Origin: an uncultured Acidobacteriota bacterium
GTDB lineage: Bacteria > Acidobacteriota > Terriglobia > Terriglobales > Acidobacteriaceae
Length of the DNA: 64,000 nt
Direction: 5' to 3'
Assembly (NCBI GenBank): GCA_903832055.1
Contig: CAILAC010000017.1
Coordinates: 124,001 to 188,000, forward strand
Translations under genes and position numbers: made by a program
In this document: positions 1 through 8,560 of the stretch, piece by piece
Layout of the letters: every line of letters starts with the position of its first letter
How positions within the stretch are numbered: the first letter of the stretch is position 1
Notes under the pieces: model-generated
Database searches by the model: none
Seen by the model: the letters and a program-made list of their open reading frames with translations, nothing else
What the model was told of the DNA's origin: nothing

Positions 1-570
1 CTGCCCCAGATTTGCCGACGGCGTCTGAATTGTCCGGCAGGGCACAGAATGCGCCGTAAACAACACCGGCGCAGCCTTGCCCGTCTCTGCAATCAGCTGC
101 CCCTGCGTCACCCGCAACCGGTCCGCAAAGGCCTCCGCCAGCAGCGGCTCATGCGCCCAGCCTTCAATGAAGTCCACCTTCATCCCCGACGCCTCCGCCA
201 GCGCTGCCCGCCTGTACAACCCCACCGACGTCCGCGAATTCTGCGGAGCCAGGCAGATCGCCGCCACCTCGTCCACCCCATTGGCCCGCATCTGCCGCAC
301 TACGTCCGCAATGTATGGCCGCCAGTTGCGCATGCCTACATACACCGGCTCACCCAAAGCAGCCGCCAGCAGCTCCGCCTGCACCATCGTCAGGTCAGTC
401 AGCGGCGAGTGGCCCTTCGGCTCACCAATCAGCGAGTACCGATGCTGAATCTCCTCCACCACATGTTGCGGCATCGGCCTGCCGCTCACCACATTCTTCA
501 GATACTCAGGAATCTCATCAACCGTGTTCGGCGTCCCATGCGCCAACAGCAAAACCGCCCGCTTACCCAT
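1..570 (-). CDS. hemH: Ferrochelatase, partial (runs off window start)
   Basis: Reverse-strand reading from ATG at 570 gives MGKRAVLLLAHGTPNTVDEIPEYLKNVVSGRPMPQHVVEEIQHRYSLIGE..., ferrochelatase N-terminus; sits beside hemE; open at window edge. Confidence 0.85.
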   Translation of the reverse strand, partial: MGKRAVLLLAHGTPNTVDEIPEYLKNVVSGRPMPQHVVEEIQHRYSLIGEPKGHSPLTDLTMVQAELLAAALGEPVYVGMRNWRPYIADVVRQMRANGVDEVAAICLAPQNSRTSVGLYRRAALAEASGMKVDFIEGWAHEPLLAEAFADRLRVTQGQLIAETGKAAPVLFTAHSVPCRTIQTPSANLGQ

Positions 571-615
571 GAACTGCCTCCATACAGGTTTGACTCAATC
601 TCGATTTCAGGAAGG

Positions 616-668
616 GTACGGGCTTCAGCCCGTACATCATTCCAACAGATGGGAATGGGCTTCAGCCC
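616..668. repeat. Two intergenic GGGCTTCAGCCC palindromes (GTACGGGCTTCAGCCCGTAC at 616-635; GGGCTTCAGCCC at 657-668)
   Basis: Near-perfect short palindromes in the hemH-hemE gap; the same core recurs at 2221, 18283 and 18432. Confidence 0.75.
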
Positions 669-697
669 CTGAGGGACTCTCCCTCAGCCAACTCCGC

Positions 698-1834
698 TTA
701 CCCTCGCGGAATCTCCCCACCGCCCACCACCGGCAGCTTCTGCGCATACAACGGCGAAAATGCCTTCACCATCTTCACCACCGCCTGCACGTTCTCCACC
801 GGAGTCCCCGGCACAATTCCATGCCCCAGGTTGAAGATGTGCCCAGCCCGCCCAGCCGCCTGCGCCAGCACCTGCTTGACCCGCGTTTCGAGAATCGGCT
901 CCGGCGCAAACAGCGTAATCGGGTCCAGATTTCCCTGCACAGCGCAACTGTACCCCAGCGACTTCCACCCCTCGTCCAGCGGTGTCCGCCAATCCAGCCC
1001 CACCACATCGGCGCCCGTCTCACGCATCGCCGGCAGCAAACTCGCCGTATCCACGCCAAAATAGATCACCGGCACGCCCAGCTCCTGCACCGCCCGTACC
1101 AGCCGCGTCGTCACCGGCAGGCAGTAGTCGCGGTAGTCCTCCACCGAGAGCGAACCCACCCAGCTATCAAATATCTGGATTACGTCCGCGCCCGCATCCA
1201 CCTGCTGCTTGCAGTACGCCACCAGCACCGTCACCAGCTTGTCCAGCAACTTCTGCCAAGCCGCCGGCTCTGAATACATCATCTGCTTGGTAAAGATGTA
1301 GTTCCGCGAACTCCCGCCCTCAATCATGTAGCTCGCCAGCGTAAACGGAGCGCCGCAAAACCCGATCATCCCCATTTGGTCGCCAAAGTGCCCGGCGACT
1401 TTCTCAATCGCCTTCGCAACGTACTCCAGCTCCCCGGCCCGGTCCGTCCGCAGCCGGTCAATCTGCTCCACCGTCCGCAGCGGGTGGTGCACCATCGGCC
1501 CCTCGCCCGCCACAAACTCAAAGTCCAGCCCCATCGGCTCCAGCGGCAGCAGCAGATCGGCAAAGATGATCGCCGCGTCCACGCCCAGCTTTTCGGCGGC
1601 GGTAATCGTCACCTCGGCGGCAATCTCCGGTCGCTTGCAGATTTCCACCAGCGTGTGATGCTTCCGCACCTCGCGATACTCCGCCATATACCGCCCGGCC
1701 TGTCGCAAAAACCACACCGGAGGCCGGTCCACAGGCCGCTTCAAGCAAGCCCGCACAAACCGCGTTCCACCACTCATGCCCACAGCCCCAATCGGCTCCG
1801 GCAATATGCCATCATTCCCAATCAATGAACTCAT
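698..1834 (-). CDS. hemE: Uroporphyrinogen decarboxylase
   Basis: RPPVWFLRQAGRYMAEYREVR, IIFADLLLPLEPMG, GFCGAPFTLASYMIEGG, LGHGIVPGTPVENV motifs; start chosen at MSSLIGNDG (ORF extends to 1870). Confidence 0.95.
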   Translation of the reverse strand: MSSLIGNDGILPEPIGAVGMSGGTRFVRACLKRPVDRPPVWFLRQAGRYMAEYREVRKHHTLVEICKRPEIAAEVTITAAEKLGVDAAIIFADLLLPLEPMGLDFEFVAGEGPMVHHPLRTVEQIDRLRTDRAGELEYVAKAIEKVAGHFGDQMGMIGFCGAPFTLASYMIEGGSSRNYIFTKQMMYSEPAAWQKLLDKLVTVLVAYCKQQVDAGADVIQIFDSWVGSLSVEDYRDYCLPVTTRLVRAVQELGVPVIYFGVDTASLLPAMRETGADVVGLDWRTPLDEGWKSLGYSCAVQGNLDPITLFAPEPILETRVKQVLAQAAGRAGHIFNLGHGIVPGTPVENVQAVVKMVKAFSPLYAQKLPVVGGGEIPRG

Positions 1835-1942
1835 ATGCAACGATTCTAGCGGCTCCCCACCCCCAAACACCCGTGAGCCACGTCACCGCTTTCATTTCAC
1901 ACAGCCAGCCGTGCCTCGCCCATCTCTTTGCCCTTGCTTTTC

Positions 1943-2140
1943 TGTCCGTCATTGCCGAAGAGAATCTGCCGTTGCCCTTGTTTTCTGGTTACCATTCCCG
2001 ACGAGAACCTGCTTGAGCCGTTGCCCTTCTTGCTGTCATTCCCGACTGGAATCTGCTGTTGCTTTTTGGCTGTCATTCCCGACGGGAATCTGCTGTTGCT
2101 GTTGCTTTTTGGCTGTCATTCTCAAAGGGAATCTGCTGTC
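1943..2140. repeat. Tandem degenerate array, about 5 units, core TGTCATTCCCGACGGGAATCTGCTGTTGC
   Basis: Read directly: cattgccgaagagaatctgcc / cattcccgacgagaacctgc / cattcccgactggaatctgctgttgc / cattcccgacgggaatctgctgttgc / cattctcaaagggaatctgctg; best core ATTCCCG-a-CGGGAAT is palindromic. Confidence 0.85.
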
Positions 2141-2152
2141 CGGAAGCCTTCA

Positions 2153-2233
2153 GCGCCAAAGGCGCACACCATACCAGCCCAGGGCATCGCCCTGGGTCAC
2201 GTCGCCCCATTCCAAACCAAGGGCTGAAAGCCC
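2153..2233. repeat. Composite three-hairpin intergenic repeat, copy 1
   Basis: GCGCCAAAGGCGC - 12 nt - CCCAGGGCATCGCCCTGGG - 24 nt - GGGCTGAAAGCCC; same order and nearly the same spacing as 18216-18295. Confidence 0.8.
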
Positions 2234-2386
2234 GATCTATCCCTCTCCGGCGCAAACCAATCAAACACCCATCAGCCACGTCACCGGCATACCCGCCAGC
2301 TTTCATCGCGGCCCATCCGTGCCATCGTGAATATCTCAGTATGAACTGGGAAATGAATGTAAGATGGCTCTTTTACGAGGTGGGGC

Positions 2387-3790
2387 ATAGCGACAAAGAG
2401 TGAACCTATACCCTTAGAATCCGAGCGATTGCTCTTCGGCCATCCCAAAGGGCTTTTCTTCCTCGCCTTTACAGAAGCCTGGGAGCGCTTTTCCTTCTAC
2501 GGCATGACGGCGCTGCTCGTTCTCTACATGGTCAACCATTTGTTGCTGCCTGGGCATGTCGAGAACATTGCCGGTTTTGCCGCCTTCCGCCGCGCCCTCG
2601 AGTCCCTCACGGGCCAGTTCTCGCCCGTCGCGCTCTCTTCGTTGATCTTCGGGCTCTACTCGGGCTTCGTCTACTTCACGCCGGTGTTCGGCGGCCTCAT
2701 TGCTGACCGCTGGATAGGACAGCGCATCGCGGTCGTCATAGGCGCACTGTCGATGAGCGCCGGCCACATCGCAATGGCTTTCGAACGGACGTTCCTGCTG
2801 GCCTTGTTGCTGCTCGTGATCGGCTCGGGCTTCCTGAAGGGCAATATTTCTACCCAGGTTGGCGCCTTGTATCAGGACGATTCCAAGCGAACCGCCGGTT
2901 TTGCCATCTTCAGCGCGAGTATCAATTTTGGCGCCGTCTTCGGGCCGTTGGTGTGCGGTTTTCTAGCTCGGTATTACGGTTGGGACTATGGCTTTGGCGT
3001 GGCCGCGATCCTGATGCTCGCCGGACTTGCCACCTACCTCTGCGGTTATCGATATCTGCCTGCAAGAGTTGGTCGGCGCAGCCCAACCAGCGAACGCCTC
3101 ACCCGCGCCGACTGGCGCGTTATCGGTGCGCTCATCGCCGTCGTCCTGATCGCTGTTTTCCAGTCCATCAGCTACTACCAGCTTTACAACGTGTTTAAGA
3201 TCTGGATTCAGGAATACGTCGATCTCAGGGTTGGTGGCTTTGATATCCCAGTGCCCTGGTTTCAGTCGATTGACGCGCTGGTGGCCATTCTCGCTGTACC
3301 AGTGCTTTTCTGGTTGTGGCGACTGCAGGCTTCGCGGCGCGGCGAACCCGGAGAGATCGCCAAAATCGGCATCGGCGCATGGATCGCGGCTGCCAGCCAT
3401 CTGATGCTGGCAGCCGTCATCGTTTCCACTCACGGCGCACGCATTCATCCAATTTGGCCGGCACTTTGCGCCACAGGGATGGGAGTGGCCTTCCTGTACT
3501 ACTGGCCCACCTTGCTGGCGCTGGTCTCCCGGGCTGCTCCAGCCCGCGTCAACGCAACCATGATGGGCATCGCCTTCCTGTCTTTGTTTCTGGCAAACAA
3601 CATCCTGGGTTGGATTGGAGGGTTCTACGAGAGAATGGGCCCTGCCTCGTTCTGGCTGCTCCATGCAGCCATCGCCTCAGTGGGCGGCTTCCTGGTCTTG
3701 ATCTTCGGACGCAGGCTCGCCCGGGTGCTTGACACAAGTGCGCCCCAGCCTATGCGCCCATCGGCGATGACGCTTGAGGTCGAGAGTTGA
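2387..3790 (+). CDS. POT/PTR2-family proton-dependent peptide MFS transporter
   Basis: LFGHPKGLFFLAFTEAWERFSFYGMTALLVLYMV, GGLIADRWIGQR, GSGFLKGNISTQVGALY; N-terminal part only reachable from an ATA codon at 2387 (TTG at 2429 is the tool-called start). Confidence 0.9.
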   Translation: MATKSEPIPLESERLLFGHPKGLFFLAFTEAWERFSFYGMTALLVLYMVNHLLLPGHVENIAGFAAFRRALESLTGQFSPVALSSLIFGLYSGFVYFTPVFGGLIADRWIGQRIAVVIGALSMSAGHIAMAFERTFLLALLLLVIGSGFLKGNISTQVGALYQDDSKRTAGFAIFSASINFGAVFGPLVCGFLARYYGWDYGFGVAAILMLAGLATYLCGYRYLPARVGRRSPTSERLTRADWRVIGALIAVVLIAVFQSISYYQLYNVFKIWIQEYVDLRVGGFDIPVPWFQSIDALVAILAVPVLFWLWRLQASRRGEPGEIAKIGIGAWIAAASHLMLAAVIVSTHGARIHPIWPALCATGMGVAFLYYWPTLLALVSRAAPARVNATMMGIAFLSLFLANNILGWIGGFYERMGPASFWLLHAAIASVGGFLVLIFGRRLARVLDTSAPQPMRPSAMTLEVES

Positions 3791-3887
3791 TCGCAAGCGC
3801 CAGTTCTGCAGCACTCATATCTCTCGCGGCGTAACCGATAGATTAGCCCACACAGGATTCCCGCCGTGGCGAGTCGGCGTAGGCGAA

Positions 3888-4373
3888 CTAGTAGTGTTCC
3901 CACACGATCCGCCAGCTTTCGTCAGGGCGCGAAGAGATCAGGACAAGCTGCTTGCCCGAAAACGTGTAGATGCGCGTAAGGTCCGTACCAATGAGCGAGC
4001 GCACCAGAGCACCCTGGACGTGATGCGTAACCGAGTGCGCGGCTTCGTTCACGTCGTAGGTGCCAAAGTAGCTTTCGTACCCATTGGCGCTGTATTTCAC
4101 AGGTCCACCATCGCGCGAGGCGCTCGGGTTCTTGTCCGATAACTTGTCCATGATCTGCACAGACATGTGGCCATCGCTCGTGTAGGTGAGAATGCCGGTC
4201 TGATCCTGCTTTGTCAGCTTCCCGTTCACCATTTCTTCATTTGAAACCAGCTGCCACGCGCCAATCAGTTGCTGGCGCACAGAACCCTCGGCCAGGCCCG
4301 ATGGGATTGATCGGTTACTTGCCAGGATGAGCAAGCCAAATGCTACCAGCACTGCAACGCGCGTTACTCGCAT
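3888..4373 (-). CDS. Lipocalin-like domain protein, secreted
   Basis: Hydrophobic N-terminal segment followed by LIGAWQLVSNEEMVNGK...GILTYTSDGHMSVQIM; typical lipocalin-like pattern. Confidence 0.7.
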   Translation of the reverse strand: MRVTRVAVLVAFGLLILASNRSIPSGLAEGSVRQQLIGAWQLVSNEEMVNGKLTKQDQTGILTYTSDGHMSVQIMDKLSDKNPSASRDGGPVKYSANGYESYFGTYDVNEAAHSVTHHVQGALVRSLIGTDLTRIYTFSGKQLVLISSRPDESWRIVWEHY

Positions 4374-4823
4374 CTGACCACCACCTGATTTCAAGTCAAC
4401 CTCGATTCGCACTTCTCAGCTTTGCTATGGCAGCGCAATTCTCTCACAATGCAAAGCAGTCGAATCGCTTTCCTGACGGCACAATCCACGCCTGCATCCC
4501 GACGATTCCGGGTGCCGCGAATACCCCTCGGCAGTTGCCCCAGGTCTCGCCTCCAAGACCTGGTCCGAACCCACCCGCAGCACGAACCCGCCCGCCCCAC
4601 CTTCGCCACGCCTCTGCGGTGGCGGCAGAGGTCGAATACTTTGGACCTAAAGGCATTTATCGCTCTTTGCTTTTGACGGCCCACAGCACTCGCTCCAACC
4701 CAACCACCTCAATCGCATCCCTAGCCCCCTCCAAAGCAAATCTTTACGTCCCCAGATTCACCACAAACACCTCGACTCCCTTAAGTATGGAACCCCACCC
4801 ATACTTCCACCGTACTCCAGTAG

Positions 4824-5795
4824 ATGCTCCGAACTCCCGGCCTAAATTCCGTGATCCACTTCACGTTTGCCTCTGCCGCCCTGCTATGCGCGGTGCTTCC
4901 TCACTCCGGAGCCGCGCAGGACATCCCCGTCTTCAAATCCGAAACCCGCCTCATCGACTCCACCATCAGCGTCCATGACCCCAGCGGCGGCCTTGTCCTC
5001 GACCTGACCAAAGACGACTTCGCCATCCTCGAAGACGGCATCCCGCAATCCATCCGCTACTTCTCACGCGCCGAAGATCTCCCGCTCAGCATCGGGCTCA
5101 TCGTTGACGTCAGCGGCAGCCAGGAAAAATTCCCCAAAGAACACGAACGCGACATCGCCGACTTCCTCCACCAGACCCTTGAGCCCAGGGACAGCGCTTT
5201 CGCCCTCTGCTTCGGCAACCATCTCCGCCTGGTTTCAGATTGGAGCAGCGATCAGCCAGCCATCCTCGCCGCCCTGCGCAGCTTCGACAAAGGTCAGCGC
5301 GACTTCCCCCAGATCGGTCCAAAAGAAGGGCGCGACCTCGGCACAGCCCTCAACGATGCGGTCTACTTCGCCACAACTGAGAAAATGACCGGTATTCAGC
5401 ACCGCCGCAAGGTACTCGTTGTCTTCAGCGACGGCCAGGAAAACTCCAGCGAGCACGACCTCATCGACACCATCGAAGCCGCCCAGAACAACGACGTCCT
5501 CGTGTACGCCATCCGCTACACCGAACTGGACCACGGCAAAATGAACGCCCGCGACCGCTACGGCATGCGCGAACTCGATCACCTCACTGCACAGACCGGC
5601 GGCAAGTCCTACGACTCGCACGCCATGAAAGTCAACCAGGCCTTCACAGAAATCTCCGGCGAACTGCGCTCACTCTATGCAGTCGGCTATCACTCCACCA
5701 ACCTGACCAACGACGGCGAATTCCGAAAGGTTGTCATCCAGACACATCGAAAAGGCATCGTTCTCCGAGCTCGTGCCGGCTACTACGCCCGGTAA
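4824..5795 (+). CDS. VWA domain protein, VWFA-related Acidobacteria type
   Basis: Signal peptide, LDLTKDDFAILEDGIPQSIRYFSRAEDLPLSIGLIVDVSGSQ (MIDAS DxSxS), C-terminal LRSLYAVGYHS...VRARAGYYAR-like end. Confidence 0.85.
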   Translation: MLRTPGLNSVIHFTFASAALLCAVLPHSGAAQDIPVFKSETRLIDSTISVHDPSGGLVLDLTKDDFAILEDGIPQSIRYFSRAEDLPLSIGLIVDVSGSQEKFPKEHERDIADFLHQTLEPRDSAFALCFGNHLRLVSDWSSDQPAILAALRSFDKGQRDFPQIGPKEGRDLGTALNDAVYFATTEKMTGIQHRRKVLVVFSDGQENSSEHDLIDTIEAAQNNDVLVYAIRYTELDHGKMNARDRYGMRELDHLTAQTGGKSYDSHAMKVNQAFTEISGELRSLYAVGYHSTNLTNDGEFRKVVIQTHRKGIVLRARAGYYAR

Positions 5796-5829
5796 GGCTG
5801 GCATATACCCATCTCCTTTTCGTGGAGGG

Positions 5830-6672
5830 CTAGTCCTCCACCTCAATTACCGCCCCCGCCCGCGAAGCATATTCCGCCCACGACCCGTCATACAGCCGCA
5901 CATCGCTCGCCCCGGCCAGCTCCAGCCCCAGCGAAACCACCGCAGCCGTCACCCCTGACCCGCACGAAGTCACAAGCGGCTTCTCCATATCCACGCCCTT
6001 CGCCGCAAAATATGCCCGCAGCTCCTCCGGCGACTTCATCCGGCCATCCGCCGCCAGCTCCACAAACGGCACGCTCGTCGCCCCCGGCATATGCCCCGAC
6101 CGCAAACCCGCCCGCGGCTCCGGCAGCGTCCCGGCAAACCGCCCAGCCGACCGCGCATCCAATATCTGCTCGTGACCGGCAATCGCCCGCTCAATCCCCG
6201 CAAAGTCCTCGACCGCGCCAGCCTTCAGCCGCGCCGCAAACGGCACCCGCGCCCGCCGCACCGCCCCCGACTCCGTCGGCAAACCGGCAGCCACCCACGC
6301 CTGCAACCCGCCATCCAGCAGATACACGCGCTCCACCCCAAACGTCCGCAGCATCCACCATGCCCTCGGTGCCGAATACACCCCCGCCTGCTCATACACC
6401 ACAATCGTCATCTGGTCGCCCACCCCCAGCGCCGCCATACCCTCCGCAAAGTCCTCCGCCGTCGGCAGCGAATGCGGCAGCCCCGTCGAGTGGTCAGAAA
6501 ACTCCTCGATATCAAAGAAAACCGCCCCCGGGATATGCCGCTCCAGATAGCAGGCACGGCAATCCACCGGAGGCGTCACACCTACCGGGGGCATCGTCGC
6601 ATCCACCACTACAACGGTTGCATCGTCAAGTTGCTGCGCCAGCCAGTCTGCTGAAACAAGAGGTGTGCTCAT
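5830..6672 (-). CDS. sseA: Rhodanese-domain sulfurtransferase (thiosulfate / 3-mercaptopyruvate sulfurtransferase family)
   Basis: MSTPLVSADWLAQQL...ARSAGRFAGTLPEPRAGLRSGHMPGATSVPF...TSCGSGVTAAV; CGSGVTA active-site loop. Confidence 0.85.
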   Translation of the reverse strand: MSTPLVSADWLAQQLDDATVVVVDATMPPVGVTPPVDCRACYLERHIPGAVFFDIEEFSDHSTGLPHSLPTAEDFAEGMAALGVGDQMTIVVYEQAGVYSAPRAWWMLRTFGVERVYLLDGGLQAWVAAGLPTESGAVRRARVPFAARLKAGAVEDFAGIERAIAGHEQILDARSAGRFAGTLPEPRAGLRSGHMPGATSVPFVELAADGRMKSPEELRAYFAAKGVDMEKPLVTSCGSGVTAAVVSLGLELAGASDVRLYDGSWAEYASRAGAVIEVED

Positions 6673-6881
6673 TCGTTCATCTCCAAAATCTCTGCTTTCC
6701 ATCTTCCCACGCCACCCCTGGTCATGCCGCCCTCTTCTCTCTCAACCCGGCACGGCGAATGCGATCAACATCAGCAATGTAATTAACATCCGGATGTCGC
6801 TCCCCGGAACTTTTCCATCCGCTGCAGCGCAACATCCATAACAATTGGGTGGCGACGTCCCTCGTTGGTATTGCCTACCCG

Positions 6882-6910
6882 TAACACAATCAAGACAGTC
6901 AATTGTGTTA
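6882..6910. promoter_or_regulatory. Perfect inverted repeat TAACACAAT-N11-ATTGTGTTA abutting a TTGACA (-35-like) hexamer
   Basis: 9-bp arms read directly; TTGACA at 6911-6916; lies upstream of GT61 gene; -10 element is poor. Confidence 0.5.
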
Positions 6911-6958
6911 TTGACATACCGCCTGACTTGGCATGAACCTTGATAGACAAGGTGCTCG

Positions 6959-8089
6959 TTGTACCCCGAAAAACTGGACATTCCATTGGTTCCAGTTAGA
7001 ATGACTCAAGATTTTTCACTCACAAGCTTTCGAGAAGAGAACACTGTGAACCTGACACCTCTCAAAAGTAGAGTCCTTCGCTCCATAACACGCTCCAAAG
7101 CTCACTTGCGCGATGTCAGCGAAAAGAGCTGGAATCTCCACGACGCAGAAACCTATACATCTCCCCGTGCCATCTTTCTCGACGGAGACACCGACAAAAT
7201 AACGGCTTTCATACCCGATACAACTCCAGAACTCGAGAAAGAGCGAATGCTGGGCGGTGTTCGCGAACATGCCGCAACAATCGTCCATCAAGTCACGCAT
7301 GTCGAATACGTTAATGGCTCCCTCTACAAGAATTCCGTGCGCCACCGCCTCCTGCCCGGTCCGGAAAAGCTCATCGGTAGAGGCACTCCCGAACACATCG
7401 CCCAGGGTGCAATGGCCTGCAGCCTCTACGGGTCCACCTTCTTCGCCCACTGGATTGGCGACGACATGACCGCCGCTCTGGCCCTTGAGGGCATGGGTAC
7501 CCCGGTCACGCCGCGCCGCAAGCCCTACCACCACGAACCCGGCTACACCAAAATCCTCGGGATCAAGCGGCACGAGATCACCCGCGCTCATTTCGACAAA
7601 TTCGTCTGGCTAGACGATTTCGGGCAAAACAGCTTCAAACGCAAGCGTTACGCCACCATCATGCACCGCCTGCGCGCCGCCGCACCCGGCACCACCAACG
7701 AGCGCGTTTTTATCCGCCGCGGCAGCAGCGGAGCAGCGCGCTCCCTCATCAACGCTGCCGAAGTCGAGGCATGCCTCGTCTCCCAGGGATTTGCAATCGT
7801 CGAACCCGAGCACCTGACGGCCGAGGAAATCGTCCGGCAAACCTCAGGCGCAAGCATCGTCATGGGCGTCGAAGGCAGCCAAATGGTTCATGGCATGTTC
7901 AACATGTCGCCCACCGGCACTGTCTGCATCCTGCAACCGCCCTTCCGCTTCACCAATCTTCACAAAGACTTCACCGATTGCATGGGCATGCCGTACGGAT
8001 TCCTCACCGGCGTTGCCGCCGAAGGCGGATTCACGATCAGCATCGAGGAACTCAAACGATTCCTTCAAAAAGTGGAAGCCGCCGCTTGA
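6959..8089 (+). CDS. Glycosyltransferase family 61 (DUF563)-like protein
   Basis: C-terminal region LTAEEIVRQTSGASIVMGVEGSQMVHGMFNMSPTGTVCILQPPFRF resembles DUF563/GT61; start could be TTG 6959 or ATG 7001. Confidence 0.7.
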   Translation: MYPEKLDIPLVPVRMTQDFSLTSFREENTVNLTPLKSRVLRSITRSKAHLRDVSEKSWNLHDAETYTSPRAIFLDGDTDKITAFIPDTTPELEKERMLGGVREHAATIVHQVTHVEYVNGSLYKNSVRHRLLPGPEKLIGRGTPEHIAQGAMACSLYGSTFFAHWIGDDMTAALALEGMGTPVTPRRKPYHHEPGYTKILGIKRHEITRAHFDKFVWLDDFGQNSFKRKRYATIMHRLRAAAPGTTNERVFIRRGSSGAARSLINAAEVEACLVSQGFAIVEPEHLTAEEIVRQTSGASIVMGVEGSQMVHGMFNMSPTGTVCILQPPFRFTNLHKDFTDCMGMPYGFLTGVAAEGGFTISIEELKRFLQKVEAAA

Positions 8090-8260
8090 ACTCACCGAGT
8101 CCGGAACTGTAAGAATTCCGTAGGCATCGGATAACCCGATCGTCCCCCATACCCCTTCGCTCCATTCCCCAAGCCTGAACGCGGCAAAGCCCCGGCTGCA
8201 CGATGTGGCCAGGGCTCTTGCCAAAAAACATACCTCTTCCGCCGCAGACTACCTCAAAAG

Positions 8261-8431
8261 CTAATCGGTCATCCGCATTTCGGGGCGCTCGTGCTCCAGA
8301 ATCGCACTTGAAACCCGGCCACTCGTCTTGGGTGCATGGCTCTGCCGAGTCTTCTGCTGTTGATGTTGTTGATGTTGTTGACCATGATCTTTCTGGTCCT
8401 GCTTGCTGACGCGAACTTTCGAATTTTTCAT
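8261..8431 (-). CDS. 56-aa Gln/His-rich small protein, unknown
   Basis: MKNSKVRVSKQDQKDHGQQHQQHQQQKTRQSHAPKTSGRVSSAILEHERPEMRMTD; strong RBS GGAAGGAG just upstream of ATG at 8431; inverted repeat further upstream. Confidence 0.55.
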   Translation of the reverse strand: MKNSKVRVSKQDQKDHGQQHQQHQQQKTRQSHAPKTSGRVSSAILEHERPEMRMTD

Positions 8432-8477
8432 AGGTGGTACTCCTTCCGAAAAAGAATATACTCCACACAAATCACAA

Positions 8478-8497
8478 ACGTCTACCGCAATAGACGT
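8478..8497. promoter_or_regulatory. Inverted repeat ACGTCTA-N6-TAGACGT in AT-rich leader of the small Q/H-rich ORF
   Basis: Read directly (acgtctaccgcaatagacgt), 47 bp upstream of ATG at 8431. Confidence 0.5.
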
Positions 8498-8560
8498 AAA
8501 GAATCAATAAGTATTTGAAAATAATTCCTTATACGAAGCATTATTTACCCTCTATACCTC

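Noticed and set aside
1943-2140. Possible CRISPR array
   Set aside because: Repeats are degenerate, spacing is irregular, and the spacers are themselves repeat-derived; no cas genes.
1776-2403. Several overlapping plus-strand ORFs (184, 99 and 114 aa)
   Set aside because: They translate the tandem and palindromic repeats in different frames; no family resemblance.
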